Shown: piece by piece, positions 1 to 10,908 of the stretch
Layout: every line of letters starts with the position of its first letter
Position numbering within the stretch: position 1 is the stretch's first letter
Assembly: GCA_023213395.1 (NCBI GenBank)
Contig: CM041465.1
Coordinates: 110,181,741 to 110,245,740 of the forward strand
Reading direction: 5' to 3'
DNA from: Cycas panzhihuaensis
Lineage: Eukaryota > Cycadophyta
DNA: 64,000 nucleotides
Program-made: the position numbers and the translations under genes
Notes under the pieces: generated by a model
The model's input: only the letters and a program-made list of their open reading frames with translations
Databases searched by the model: none
What the model was told of the DNA's origin: nothing

Positions 1-371
1 CCTTTGTGCTCTCTCAGTTTTCCGCCTAGCTGGGTAACCGAGCGGATCCCATTCGTGGGCCATTCACTTGCCTTTTTGCTCTAGGGAAACCCTTAAAGGA
101 TTCTCTCCTTCTCCTTCCAGCCATCCAAGGGTGGGAGGATCCTTCCCTTAGATCAACCCAGGCTAACCCTATACCTCTCCTCTTCTCGTTTGAAATGGGG
201 AACCAATTCCAGGTAGCTAGATACCATTTGTAGGTCCCGAACTCACGCTCTAGCACAAGGGGCGCCCTGCGTGGTATTTGCCTTACTTATAGGCCTTTTT
301 CCTCAATTGTGCCATCGACCACCCTTACCATTCCTACTCAGTTAGGTAGCTATCCTGTAGACATGCATCCA
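1..371 (+). repeat. 5' LTR of element A (3' terminal fragment)
   Basis: These bases align with 14,077-14,464, the end of A's 3' LTR, at roughly one difference per 15 bases by eye, plus a short indel near base 73. The LTR ends in CA at 371, and a primer-binding site follows after one or two bases. The start of the LTR (TGTTTCC) is upstream of the window. Confidence 0.9.
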
Positions 372-540
372 CTGGCGACTATACTAGGGATCTGCCAGTA
401 AGGGAGCTAGTTTCCGCTTTCTTCCGTTGGTTTTGCTACCTCTTTATGGTTTTTCCCTACTTTGTTCTCTTCGTTGGGCATCCCTAATGCGTGTGCCTTT
501 ATCGCCCTTTCCTTTTCCTAACAGTGTTGGTTGACTTTGC
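372..540 (+). other. Primer-binding site and untranslated leader of element A
   Basis: The primer-binding site begins at 373-374 with TGGCGACTATACTAGGGA and lies directly after the LTR. Elements C, D and G carry the same site with a few transitions (TGGCAACCATACTAGGGA in C). The tRNA species was not assigned. The leader runs to the gag ATG at 541 and is pyrimidine-rich with no ORF. The same leader is recognisable in D at 46,759-46,920. Confidence 0.8.
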
Positions 541-2860
541 ATGCGACGTTTCTCTCATCGCTTACGTGGTCTACCTCCATTGTTAGAAGACCTTGAGGAT
601 TGTCCTCTTCCTCTGTTAGATCTCGATTTGACTATAGAAGGATACTCTTCTGATTGGGCCTACCACACCTCAGCTTTGGAAACCCATGAATTTCCTTCTT
701 CTATTTCAAGATCCACCCAAGAGGGTGATGATCCTATTTACTACCCGGGTGACCAACATCACCTGCTTGACACCCATCCCTCTACCCATGCGATAGAAGG
801 GTCTTGTCCTCTTGAGATTTACCACTCAGTTGGTGACTCTTATGAGGAATATCCCAAGGGATCTACTTCATTTGAGGTCCCATCTACCTCTTACGAGCAC
901 GTAGACACCCCTCCGATCGATGTAGTTGAAGCCTTTAACGAGTGCCATCACGTTGCTCGCTCCCAACCATGTCCTAGATGGTTTGAGGATGCCTTTCGTG
1001 GAGAAGCCTCTTCTTCTTCTGCTCCTCCCCTATTTTCTTCATCCTCATCTACTCTTCCTATAACAACCAACCCCTTCGTGCCTACGTATATGTCCCGCTC
1101 CTTTCCTATTCCTGTTGTGGGGACACATGTTGCGCCTTCTATCCCACACCAAGGTCCTAGTGTTTTAGGATCTTCCTGCAGTATGTATTTCCCTTAGTTG
1201 AAGGTTAGCATACCCTTCCCTAGCTAGACTAATGTGCCATCCTCTAATATGGCACATACTTTCCCTAGTAGGCCTATTGGTCCTACTAACCCTCTAGCCA
1301 TTAGTCATGTGGGACCTGCTCCCACACACCCTCAAAATCAATCTGTTTGGGCTTCCTTTTACATCCCCCTAGGGTATACTTCTCAACCTTAGGGGCAGGG
1401 TAGGGGAAGCCACCTCCCAGCTTATGGGGTGGATCTACGACACCCATATGGGGTTGCCTCACCTACGGGTGGCCCATATGGGCAAAACCTGGTTCCACAT
1501 CCATCTTTTTCGTCATCTAGTGTATTCCCTTTTGCCATGCCTTCACAAGGGAACCTAACTCCCTTCCAAGGCACTTATCCTCAAGTCCTCTGCAAGGGGT
1601 GTTTCCTCAAGGAGGGATGGGTGTGCCACCCCCATCTGCTCCTTTCTCACTACCTACTACGTCATTCGTTGATCCTATGGCCCAGGTGAGGGCACGCCCC
1701 TTCATGGACTATAGATTGACACCTTTATCCATTAAGGCATCAAGAACCAATCTGCTGCCTCATCCTCCTGAAGTTCCTAGATTTGACAGAACTTCGTCAG
1801 AAGACCCAGCTAAGCATGTGCGTAGTTTCTCTATGGCATGCATAGACTACTGGGCATATGACCACATTCTGATGAAATTGTTTACACAATCCTTGTAGGA
1901 TGATGCCCTTAAATGGTTTTACTGTCTTCCTGCCCACTCTATTTATTCATTCCAGCAATTGGTGGATAAGTTCATCAACTATTTTGATGTAGCCCATCCA
2001 TTTGAGAGCGGAATGAAATCCCTCTTATCGCTCAAACAAGGTCACAATGAGATGAATCTTGACTTTGTGAGGTGATTCCATGACTTGCTTCACTCCACTA
2101 AGGCAACGCTGCCTGAGGAGTTGAAGAGAGATCTCTTCGTTAACGCACTTCGTCCTAAAGTGCATGTAGAAGTCCTTAAAATGGGGGTAACCACATGCGA
2201 CTCCGCGATTGCTAAGTGCTTAGAGTTGGAGGCTATCGAGATCCAAGCTAGACTCAAGAAACCTCTTAAGTCCTCACAACGATGTGAGACACCACCTTCG
2301 ACCAAAGATACCAAACCTTCGTAACCCGCCAGGTCTTCCTCTCACCCGATTGAGAGGACCTTAGACCCCTTCACATTTGCCATATGCTCGTTCGAGCATA
2401 CGATGAAGGAGCTTAAGCTCCAATCCCTTTCATCCCCAACATCCAATAAATAAGTCCAACAAATAACTCAAGCTCCCCTCCCCAGGAATGGAAACGCCCA
2501 GTCCTCTCAAGCGAGGAGGTTAGATCCCCTGCTTGAGAAGAAGTGGTGCTCCATTCATGGGGAGTGCTTCCACGATGACTTGCGTTATAGGGCCCAGCAT
2601 CCTAAGGATGCCCCTCGACGTGACTCTTTCTCTAAACGGGCCTCAAGGCCTAATTTAGACCAACCAGTTCACTAGGATCCATTCCCTAAATATGGGGAAC
2701 ATGATCGTAATGCCCAAACCAAGAATAGCCAGAACCGAGGAAGATCGCCTAATTCCCATCCTTACTGTGATAAAGGGAAGGGCGCTAGGGATTCGTCCTC
2801 TTCCTCCCATTCCCCTAGCCATTGTACCCCATCACCTTCGCAGCCCCAGAATAAGGGGAA
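541..2860 (+). pseudogene. Gag region of element A
   Basis: Gag forms the capsid that packages the element RNA. The N-terminal part (541-1,590) is rich in Ser, Pro and His with low-complexity Ser runs. The first 218 codons are open and end at a TAG where element C reads Gln. The conserved retrotransposon gag core lies at about 1,780-2,280, with the DALKWF motif near 1,903-1,920 and an Arg-rich basic stretch after it. A Cys/His segment near 2,540-2,600 (KWCSIHGECFHDDLRYRAQH) may stand in for a zinc knuckle. The ATG at 541 was chosen because homology with D and C begins there, although both of those copies have lost the codon. Confidence 0.8.
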
Positions 2861-2864
2861 GAAG

Positions 2865-3644
2865 GTGATCCAGTTGCTTGAGGTGACTCTGTTTTATGCC
2901 CTTACACGGTCTCAGGCTGCCAAGGAAGCAGCAGGTACTTCTTCTTCAGCTCCTTCTGACCCTCTTCTGGAGAACCCTCCTCCAGAAATACCTCTCTTCC
3001 CCAAGGCTATTCCTGTGTGCCTGGGTCATTACAATTTCCAAAGGGTACTTACCCAGCCTACTGCGAAGGGTAAGAACTTCTCCATCGTGGATGAGCTTCA
3101 TACCATTGCTGCAGGAATGTCCTCGATGGACATTTTGAGGAGTTGTCCTGAGCAGTGGACCCTCCTCCTGGAAGCTTTAGGATTAAATGATGCTCCTATT
3201 CATGCTTTGGGCGTTACCCAAAGTCACGAACCTGTTATTTCGTTTGATCCTAAGGACCTTCCTCCCATAGGTGAAAGGGAACATCAGTGGAACTTCCCAT
3301 TCACTATTACTATTGATACACCTGATTGTACCCTTCGAAGGACTGTTGTTGACAATGGTTCTTTTGTGAATGCCATGCCCTTGTGTGTCATGCAAGAGCT
3401 TGGTATTTCTGCCTTGGAACCTATTCTATGGCGATGCTAAGGTTATGACAGTAGCGAGAAGACCCCTTTGGGATCTGTCACGATTTTGCTCACCCTTGGG
3501 GACAAGACTGTCCTTGTCAATGTTGTAGTCCTCGACATCGACGTCGAATACAACCTCCTTCTAGGTCATCCATGGCTCAACCAAATGGGAGCCGTGTGTT
3601 CGACTCTTTGGGGACAACTTAAATTCATCCATGATAGGTGAATG
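2865..3644 (+). pseudogene. Gag C-terminus and aspartic protease of element A
   Basis: A 191-codon open stretch (2,865-3,440) leads into a retropepsin domain that would mature the polyprotein. The active-site segment is VVDNGSFVNAMP, with the catalytic Asp at 3,351-3,353; the form DNGS replaces the canonical DSG/DTG. A second conserved block, NLLLGHPWLNQMG, lies near 3,550-3,590 and matches the ILG motif of plant gypsy proteases. A TAA at 3,438 splits the domain. Elements B (15,466-15,969), C (around 58,270) and G (29,485-29,703) carry the same domain. A Ser/Asp/Glu-rich linker of about 800 bp follows to the RT. Confidence 0.85.
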
Positions 3645-4430
3645 AGGGTGATTCTCCATGAATGCCCACTTACCAAACAAACTCGTTCTGCTTATCAGGC
3701 AAATTGAGGTCCTTCTATACATGTCTCAACTTGCTCTATTGGTATACCTAATCCATCTGAAGAAGATCCCACATCTTCTTTCCTTAGTCTCACGCGGTTC
3801 ACTCCTATTGGCGTTGGGAGCTACAGGTACCTTGCTTTGTTTAGTGACGACGAGTCACACGGCGAGGACGAGGATTATCTCCACCCTGTCTCTTTCCTCT
3901 GCACTAGTAGGTCACACCCATCTCGTTCTAGATCTCCATCTAGAACCTCTTTCATTAGTGAAGCTAGCCACTCCTACGTGTCACATGTCATCGCTCGTGT
4001 TGACTCGTCCATCGTCAGTTCTTCTCCCTCATCACCTCCCATAGGTGATGGCTTCGAAGAACTGCCTTTCGCTCCTTTTGAGAAGCCTCCTTTTGACTCT
4101 CTCTTAGAGTCTCGCAAGGAAGACATGAAACCTAACAACCATCATGGGCCCGTTGCCTCCGCTTCCTCTAGCACTTAATCTATTGGAAGTAAGGTCATCC
4201 ATGGGGTGGATTACTCTGAGGATGATGAAGCCCTACTCGAGCACCTAGTGGGCTTCGCACCTAACTTGCCTTCTGGCCACCATAGGTTTGGTCACTAGAA
4301 GATCCTTGCAGTTGGATCCACACTTGCTGATCTGACCCCGTCTCCTATTCCACCTCCTCCCGTTGACCTTGCCCCTCTCCACTTCAAAGAGGACAATGCC
4401 ATGTGCATGGGGGCAACCTAAGACATAGTC

Positions 4431-5300
4431 TTGGCCCTTGACAAGGTCATTAAGGTTGGGATGGAATGTTCTCATGATGAGGTAAGGGAGTACTCCCTTT
4501 TATTCCAGGAGTTTCGGGACGTTTTCGCGTGGGATTATGCTGACATGAAGAGAATTGATCCCTCCATTGTCACCCATAATCTCACCACCATCGCTGGTGC
4601 CCGCCCCGTGCACCAGAAGCAATGTCCCCTTCACCCGAAGCTCTCAACCACTGTCAAGATGGAGGTTGAGAAGCTTCTGGACGCTAGGCTCATTACTTCT
4701 ATTGACTACCCTAAGTGGGTCTCCAATATCGTCCCCATTGCTAAAAAGAATGGGGCGATTTGTATATGTGTCGACTTCCACGACATTAACAATGCTTGTC
4801 CAAAGAACAACTTCTCGCTCCCCTTTATCGATCAAATTATTGATCGTACCACTAGATTTAAAGTCATGTCCTTAATGGATGGCTTCTCTAGGTATAACCA
4901 AATTTAGATTTCTCTTGAAGACCACCACAAGATAGCCTTCACTACACCATGGGGTATCTTTGCCTATAAGGCAATGCCCTTTGGCCTTAAAAATACAGGT
5001 GCTACTTACCAAAGAGCCATGCATTTCATCTTCCATGACCTCATTGATAACACATTGGAGGTCTTCATGGATGATATGATGGGCCTCTCCCATGTCAGGG
5101 CCCATCATCCCTCCGACTTGCGGGCTATCTTTTCACGATGCCGCGAGTATCATGTTAGCTTAAATCTACTCAAGTGTGTGTTTGTCATTACCTTCGGCAA
5201 ACTCCTTGGGTTTCTTGTGTCCAAACAAGGAATTCAGATTAATCCTGACAAGGTCAGGGCAATCCTTGATATGCCGCCTCCTAGAACCCAATGACAGATT
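4431..5300 (+). pseudogene. Reverse transcriptase of element A
   Basis: The domain copies the element RNA into cDNA. The Tat-type preamble (EYSLLFQEFRDVFAWDYADM) is followed by KWVSNIVPIAKKNG, CVDFHDINNACPK and the first catalytic Asp in LMDGFSRYNQ (codon 4,878-4,880). The FGLKNTGATYQ block and the FMDD box (5,064-5,075) follow, the latter being the YVDD equivalent carrying the other two Asp. The palm is complete apart from one TAG (about 4,905) just after YNQI and one TGA at 5,292. The 158-codon open stretch 4,431-4,907 and the 106-codon stretch 4,974-5,294 are in the same frame. Confidence 0.92.
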
Positions 5301-5381
5301 AAGTCATTCCTAGGTAGGCTCAATTTTCTCAGGCGCTTCTTAGCGGACTTTGCTATAAGCACTAAATCCCTTACGAACCTA

Positions 5382-5930
5382 TTGAAGAAGGGAGCTCTTT
5401 TTGCCTGGTTTGATAAGACCCAAAAGGCCTTCGAAGGACTCAAGGAAGCCCTTCCCTCTGCTCCTACGTTGGCACCTCCTCGATTTGATATGCCCTTCGT
5501 CCTGTACACTTTGGTGACTGATGAATCCTTAGGCGCTATGTTAGCTCAAGAAGATGACTTAGGAACCGAGAGAGCTATTTGTTTCATTAGTCGTACCCTC
5601 GTGGCTGTTGAACTTAACTATTCTCCTGCCGAGAAGGAGTGTCTCTCCTTGGTCCATGCAACCAAGAAGTTTAGACACTACTTGCTTGGCAACACCACCA
5701 AGGTGATCGTCCAATCTGATCCCTTACGATACTTGCTCACTCGTTCAGATTTGACAGGTAGGGCTGGTCGTTGGGCCATCCTACTTCAAGAATTCAACCT
5801 TTATATCATTAACCAGAAATCAAAGAAGGGAATGGTAGTGGTCGAGCAGCTCGCAGACACCCCTATTCCTAACTCCTTTGGTGCCCCTGTCGACGATTCT
5901 CTCCCTGATAAGTCTATCTTGATGATTTAG
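5382..5930 (+). pseudogene. Ty3-type RNase H of element A
   Basis: A 182-codon open stretch follows the RT connection (GRLNFLRRFLADFA) and holds the standard gypsy RNase H that degrades RNA in RNA/DNA hybrids. Recognisable residues are the Asp of TDESLGAML, the Glu of [14 protein letters not shown] and the Asp of VQSDPLRYLL, ending near EFNLYIINQKSKKG. This is the first of two RNase H domains in the element; the second, archaeal-type one is at 10,909. The frame ends at a TAG that is probably a mutated Gln codon, because element C reads Gln at the same point. Confidence 0.88.
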
Positions 5931-7193
5931 GACGTCTCTCCTCATCCACTCATCGACAATGAGTGGTATGGTGATATAGTGCGGTATCTCACACAGTAGC
6001 AATACTGCCCCGATGCTAGTAGTAAAGTTAGATCTCGCATCTGGACTTCTGCCAGGTAATACTTCCTCGTGGGTGAAGTATTGTATAAGAGGTCCTTCGA
6101 TGGGATCCTCCTCCGCTGCATCACTACCGACGAAGCCAACTAAATACTCCGTGAATGCCACCATGGTATTTGTGGGGGTCACTTTAGGGGCTAGTCTATG
6201 GCTCAGATGATCCTTCGCATGGGTTATTTCTAGCTGTCCCTTTTCAAGGACACCCACGCCTTTGCTCTGAGATTTCGGTGATGTCAGGAATGCGCCAAAA
6301 TCTCCCATGTGCCTTCTAAGGCCCTACACCCTATTGTTTCTCCATGGGGGCTAGACCTCGTTGTGGCTATTTCTCCACCTTCATTGTCGCAGCACAAGTT
6401 TATCTTAACTGCCATAGAATATTTCACCAAATGGGTAGAGGCCATCCCCTTGATCACTACTCCTAGTAAAACAATAGCCATATTCATTTACCAGCACATC
6501 ATTTGCCATTTCAGGATTTCGGACATCCTAATCACTGACAATGGAACCCCCTTTTGTAATAAGGAGATGGATGAGATTTGCGAGAAGTTCAAGATTTCTT
6601 ACAAAACTTCTTCCTCTTACTACCCTCAGGCAAATGGCTAAGTGGAGTCTTTCAATAAGACTCTCGTCAATATCCTAAAGAAAACTATTACTCAGTCCCA
6701 AAAGGATTGGCACCTTCAGCTACCCTCTACTTTGTGGGCTTATCACACCTTTATCCGTTCTACCATGGGAATGACCCCGTTCTCCCTGGTCTACGGTACT
6801 GAGGTGGTACTCCCGTTAGAGGTGGAGATTCCTTCTTTATGAGTCTCCCTTCGAGGTCTCATTGATGAAGAGTCAATCCGTCAGGCTCACCTTCTGGACC
6901 TCGAGGCTTTAGACGAGAGATGCTTAGCTGCTTATCAGGCTAACCTGGCATCCAAAGCTCACTCACAAAGGACCTATGATAAACATCTTCATTCCCGTCC
7001 TTTGTTTCTTGGGGACCACATCCTCAAGCTTGAATATCTCCATGACCGTTTGACCAAATTCAAACCCCAATGGGTTGGCCCTTTCGTCATTATCTAGACC
7101 CTCGGTGATGGTGCCTATAGGATAGCCACCCTGGAAGGACTTGAATTTGAGAAAGCTGTTAATGGGAAATTCCTTAAGATGTTTTATGCATGA
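5931..7193 (+). pseudogene. Integrase of element A
   Basis: Integrase inserts the cDNA into the genome. The zinc-binding part is visible as ILRECHHGICGGHF and CQEC near 6,140-6,300, with stops between. The catalytic triad is present: Asp in WGLDLV (6,354-6,356), Asp in TDNGTPF (6,537-6,539) and Glu in VESFNKTL (6,645-6,647). The last two are separated by 35 residues, the classical D,D(35)E spacing. The C-terminal GPF-type module (QWVGPFVII) lies near 7,065. No chromodomain follows, as is usual for Tat elements. The TAA at 6,639 sits where the highly conserved Gln of NGQ belongs. Confidence 0.92.
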
Positions 7194-7829
7194 TCTTTTG
7201 GCGATCCCTTTGCCATGCTCCGAAACAAGCCTAAACTACCATCTTAAATTGTTCCCATTTCTCCCAACCACGGCTAGAAGGGCAATTTAAGGTGTCTTCT
7301 TCATCTCCTTCTAGTTCCTCTCGCGGAACCTGTGTTCCCATTTCCTTTGGGACCTTGTCCTCTTATTTAGGCATCCCTTAGTTAGGACGACACCTTGGAG
7401 TATCATTACTCCTCTCTCCCACCTGTTGTTTCCTTCGCATATTCCGCTATGCTCCTCCATGGACATGCATGTCACTCTATCTCTAATCTCACATCTCTCT
7501 ATCACCTCTACTCATGATGGATGTGTGTGCCCCTATTAGACATATGGCCATACATGGAAGGAAATACATGCATCATACAATAAAATATTTACAACAAAAC
7601 ATTTACAACATACAAAACAAAACATACATGCTATCTACCACACATGATATACACAGCATCTTATGTCGAAATGGGGTTCCAATTACCCCGTATATATATA
7701 CATCAAAAATCATATGTTACATCATACATATGGGAAGCCGATGTCCTTGCAGGGGGAGTATAATCATATGAGTCTATATATGACCCCCTGGAGGCTCGCA
7801 CTTTCCCCTGTCAGAATCACATACATATC
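7194..7829 (+). other. Convergent non-coding spacer of element A with a hairpin
   Basis: This stretch lies between the end of the sense polyprotein and the end of the antisense PMD gene. I see no supported ORF. It contains a short inverted repeat at 7,673-7,689 (GGGGT, 7-base loop, ACCCC) whose counterpart in C has perfect 10-bp arms. AT-rich steps around 7,560-7,760 could serve as transcript-end signals for both convergent units, but that is inference. Confidence 0.5.
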
Positions 7830-10216
7830 TCCTACACTATTGTTGCCCCGCTCCTGGCCTATGTGATCCCTCTCCTGGGGACCACATCCTTCTGAGGCTC
7901 CTCCTGGGCCTCTGCGAGCTCCCTACCTTGCTCCCCTCATCGCGTGGCTATCTCAGGGTTGTAGTTGTTGTATGGGTGTACGTCCTACTCCTACTTGACC
8001 TCGATGCCACCTGGTCTATGAGCTAATCGTATCTGGCCTGGATACGATCCCTCTCTCCCTCTACTCCTTGGAGGCACTCCTCCAGTATTGCTATCCGAAC
8101 CATGCTCCTTGCATCTCCGCCTGCGGCTCTCTGTACCTCTAGAGCTTGGACCCATCTGCGTAGCTAGTCTCACTCGCTCCTAGTCTTATTTAGCTCTCGC
8201 TACATCTATCCCCTGAAATCTATGTGCTCTTGGGACTCTACAACCCATATGTCTCTCGCCCTTACCAATGGCGCAAATGCCTCCATATGTTCACCTGCTG
8301 ATCTAGGCGCATCCTTTGTATGGATGGGTGGTTGCCCCTCTGCATACACCTGAGGGAACATCTCCCTCACCATGGCCCCTATGAGTCTCATGACCTCTGC
8401 TGTACCTGCCAATACAACACGTCGTGTGTCAGTATGTATCCCACTTCATACCATAATCAAATCAAATATCTACCTAACTGTCGAATGACTAAGGAAATGG
8501 TTAGGCCTCACCTGCCATAGCTGCCGGCTCCTCTGCTTGGGCAACATCCTCTCCTCCTAGCTCTCTGCTAGTTACTGGTACCTCATCCTCATGTACCTCC
8601 TCCGCCTGGGCCTCTCTCCTCACAGGGATTGGATTAGCTCTAGTCTCTCCAGATCTCCTCACGATCTGTAGCCTACGGGCCCTAGTCACTAGCCCCCTAC
8701 TCTCCTCAGCTGCCCCTGATGGGCTTGCCTCTCCTCTAGCGGTCCCGGATGGTCCCGCTGCTCCTCCTGCTATCCCTAAAGGACCTGCCTCTCCTGCAGG
8801 TCATGATGGGATAGCCCTATCTCCTCCATCAACATCGTCATCATCATCATCATCATCTCGGAGTACCCCTACTCTGCTCGCCTCATCATCGCTGTCCCAC
8901 CTCACCGTCCTGTATGGATCTGCCACATAGTCTGTCAAGGTGAGGAGGTCCAGCGATGTCACCTCCACTGATCGCCGGTTGTGGGCCTGGTTCTCCATCC
9001 CCCTCAGCCGAGTCTACCATATGTGGACCATCGGGGCCCACTCTACTATGGGGTGTGGTCCCCACACTCGTGCCACTGCCACAAAATGATTAAAGAACCA
9101 GCACTGTAGCAACGTGTTGTATGATAGTCCTCCTCTGCTGGTCGTCCTGATGGCGTTGAGTTGCGCGACGAGGTTTATTGCTATTAGGGCGGCCCAGTCC
9201 ATCCTCTCGCTAGCCTCACAGTGGCACACTGCACCCATCCAGCCACCTAGTATCTCTCTATAATTCTGTTTCCAAAAAATCCAGAACATAATGCACAGTA
9301 TAATCAGCTTCCTCACCTGAGGAATCCTCAACATCACCATAGTTTGGGGAGGAACTCCTCTCCGCTCCCACCTGTCAGCCTTTGTGAAGAACATGGCTGC
9401 CTTTCTATGTGTTGCCTCAGTGCTAGGCAGCGCTCCCAGTGTCACCAGCCTCCCAGTCGCCGGTACTCCTAGAATCTGTCGAATATTCCTCGGCGTGACC
9501 ATCACATCTCCTACCTGATGCAAGTGGAATACGTGCCTCCTCCTATCCCAATGGGATATAATATCAACCAAGAGTCTCTGATCGGACGCGAACTGGGGTG
9601 TCTTCAAGGCCTTATACAGGCCACATCTTCGCAGGATCTCCTTATCCCCTTGGGACATCATCTCTATGAAGCTTAACATCACCATACCTATATTCTCGCA
9701 GTTATCCACTGCGATGACAGCCTGCCAATAACAAAAACCAATCAAAGTCAGTATCTTTTCAGTCAGCAATGCTCCTAGCTCTCTCTCAGCTCTCTCTGCC
9801 TGAGATTTAGGGCCTTATTGCCCCTCATATTCTTTTTTCTAACTTTTTGCCTTTGTACCGTGCTAAACTTAGCGGTACTGCTAAGTTTAGCCTGGGTCCC
9901 GTGGTAATGATTGCGGCACTGTGATTTTTTTTGTGGTACGAATGGTACCCCCCCCCCCCCAAAAGGGAGGGATTTTTGCCCCAAAAACTAAAAATAATTC
10001 GTCTGGTAGACCCCGTGGGGCCCACTGGGACCAGGGCTCCTTAATGCCCAAGTCTCGCCTCTTTCTGGGTCCAATTTGGATTTCGAGAGGCCTCCAATTG
10101 CCCATAAGGGGCGCAAAAAATTACATGAAAAACTACAAAAAGCAACGAACTTAAAACTTTGAAATGGGTTAGGTTTTGTGAGATCCACTCACTGGATCTG
10201 GTCTTGCTGTCATCAT
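7830..10216 (-). pseudogene. Antisense plant mobile domain (PMD) gene of element A
   Basis: A multi-exon gene runs opposite to the retroelement. Exon 1 (10,216-10,193) encodes eight residues (MMTARPDP). Intron 1 is 10,192-9,722, GT-AG, phase 0. Exon 2 (9,721-8,512) encodes the PMD, with DQRLLVDIISHWDRR, FHLHQVGDVMVTPRNIRQILGVP and the Trp-rich end LLQCWFFNHF, then an acidic, Ala/Gly/Pro-rich tail with an eight-Asp run. Intron 2 is 8,511-8,406 (phase 1). Exon 3 starts at 8,405 and trails into a charged, possibly coiled-coil region that fades near 7,830. In-frame stops lie at 9,014-9,016 and 8,801-8,803 and in exon 3. PMD proteins such as MAIN/MAIL act in plant nuclei in silencing and genome maintenance; what this captured version did is unknown. 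Elements B and C hold the same gene, confirming the exon model. Confidence 0.85.
9862..9975 (-). promoter_or_regulatory. Palindromic motif and C-run/T4/G-run module in PMD intron 1 (A)
   Basis: A 30-bp near-perfect palindrome occupies 9,862-9,891: GCTAAACTTAGCGGT followed by its complement ACTGCTAAGTTTAGC, with one mismatched pair. A second, weaker unit lies at 9,899-9,945. In PMD sense these are preceded by a T4/long G-run hairpin (9,946-9,970 on the plus strand reads C-run, AAAA, GGGAGGG). The same composite occurs in intron 1 of B and C and in the U3 part of the LTRs. It may bind a protein or act through a hairpin. Confidence 0.65.
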
Positions 10217-10375
10217 CTCATCTCGATGATCCCGCTGGCTCTCTCTATGCTCTGATCCAATGGTCAGGTTATCCCTCGCGTGCCTCCAAAGTTAGGCAGT
10301 GCTCCGTTGCATAAGGGAATGGATCTGGTTTCTCACGAGAACCGATAAAAATAAATCCATTTTTTGTACAAATTT

Positions 10376-10384
10376 CCTTATATA
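10376..10384 (-). promoter_or_regulatory. TATA box of the antisense PMD gene (element A)
   Basis: TATATAAGG on the minus strand lies about 160 bases upstream of the PMD start codon and follows a C/G-rich stretch. The same word, with the same flanks, is found at 51,110-51,118 in C and as TATATAAAGG at 24,175-24,184 in B. Conservation among three otherwise decayed copies supports a dedicated promoter. Confidence 0.75.
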
Positions 10385-10908
10385 GGTGGGGGCCCCGACA
10401 GGCACTTCCTTCGTTTTTGACCTCGCGACAGCCATTGGGACTGTTCTGTTTCCCCAATCACCTTTGCCTTCTAGCCCTATCGCCCATTGTACTCTTTTGA
10501 TGGTATTTTTGCATTCTCTTGCAGGTGCATTTATGACGCCTCATTTTTGCACTTTTTCCAAGGCCCTTTTGTCTTGTTTTACGTGTCACTCCCATGCATG
10601 CCCGAGTTTATACTCGTTTGGCTTGTGTCATCATCCTAGACTCATTTCTGTAGCCCTTTTTGGCTCTTGGGGTCTCTGAATGGAATGCTCCCTCGTCCGG
10701 GGGCATGTTTCTCTTCCCAAAGTGACCTTTGGTGCTCCAAGGCACTTTTTCTTTGCCTATTCTCAGGTGGTGATCAGGCTGCTTGCTCTTGTCCCTAGGT
10801 AGCCTCATTGCTATGTCCTCCTACCCTTCACGACCACTTTTTGCTTGCCTTTTCGAGTATCACTTCATTCCATCATTATTTACTTACTACTAGGACTTTG
10901 TGTCACTC

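Larger units (their letters stand above)
541..7193 (+). pseudogene. Gag-pol polyprotein of element A (decayed)
   Basis: One long polyprotein reading frame covers gag, protease, reverse transcriptase, RNase H and integrase, ending with TGA at 7,191-7,193. The N-terminal gag is in one frame up to about 1,590, where an indel shifts it; from 1,599 to the end everything stays in a single frame. Gag and pol were therefore translated as one protein without a programmed frameshift. About two dozen in-frame stops interrupt it, most explained by a C-to-T change in CAG, CAA, CGA or TGG. For example, the stop before the integrase glutamate replaces the usual Gln of NGQVESF. Element C keeps the same single-frame layout in inverted orientation and shows Gln or Trp where A has several of its stops. 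Confidence 0.9.

Noticed and set aside
541-7193. Antisense and alternate-frame ORFs across the polyprotein
   Set aside because: They shadow the real frame, whose domains are unambiguous.
8839-8862. ATC/GAT trinucleotide run as an independent microsatellite
   Set aside because: It encodes the acidic Asp run of the PMD exon tail, where B and C also have acidic residues.
9825-10188. Overlapping short ORFs rich in Gly and Lys around the C-run
   Set aside because: They lie in intron 1 of the PMD gene, several frames on both strands are open by chance, and none is conserved in B or C.
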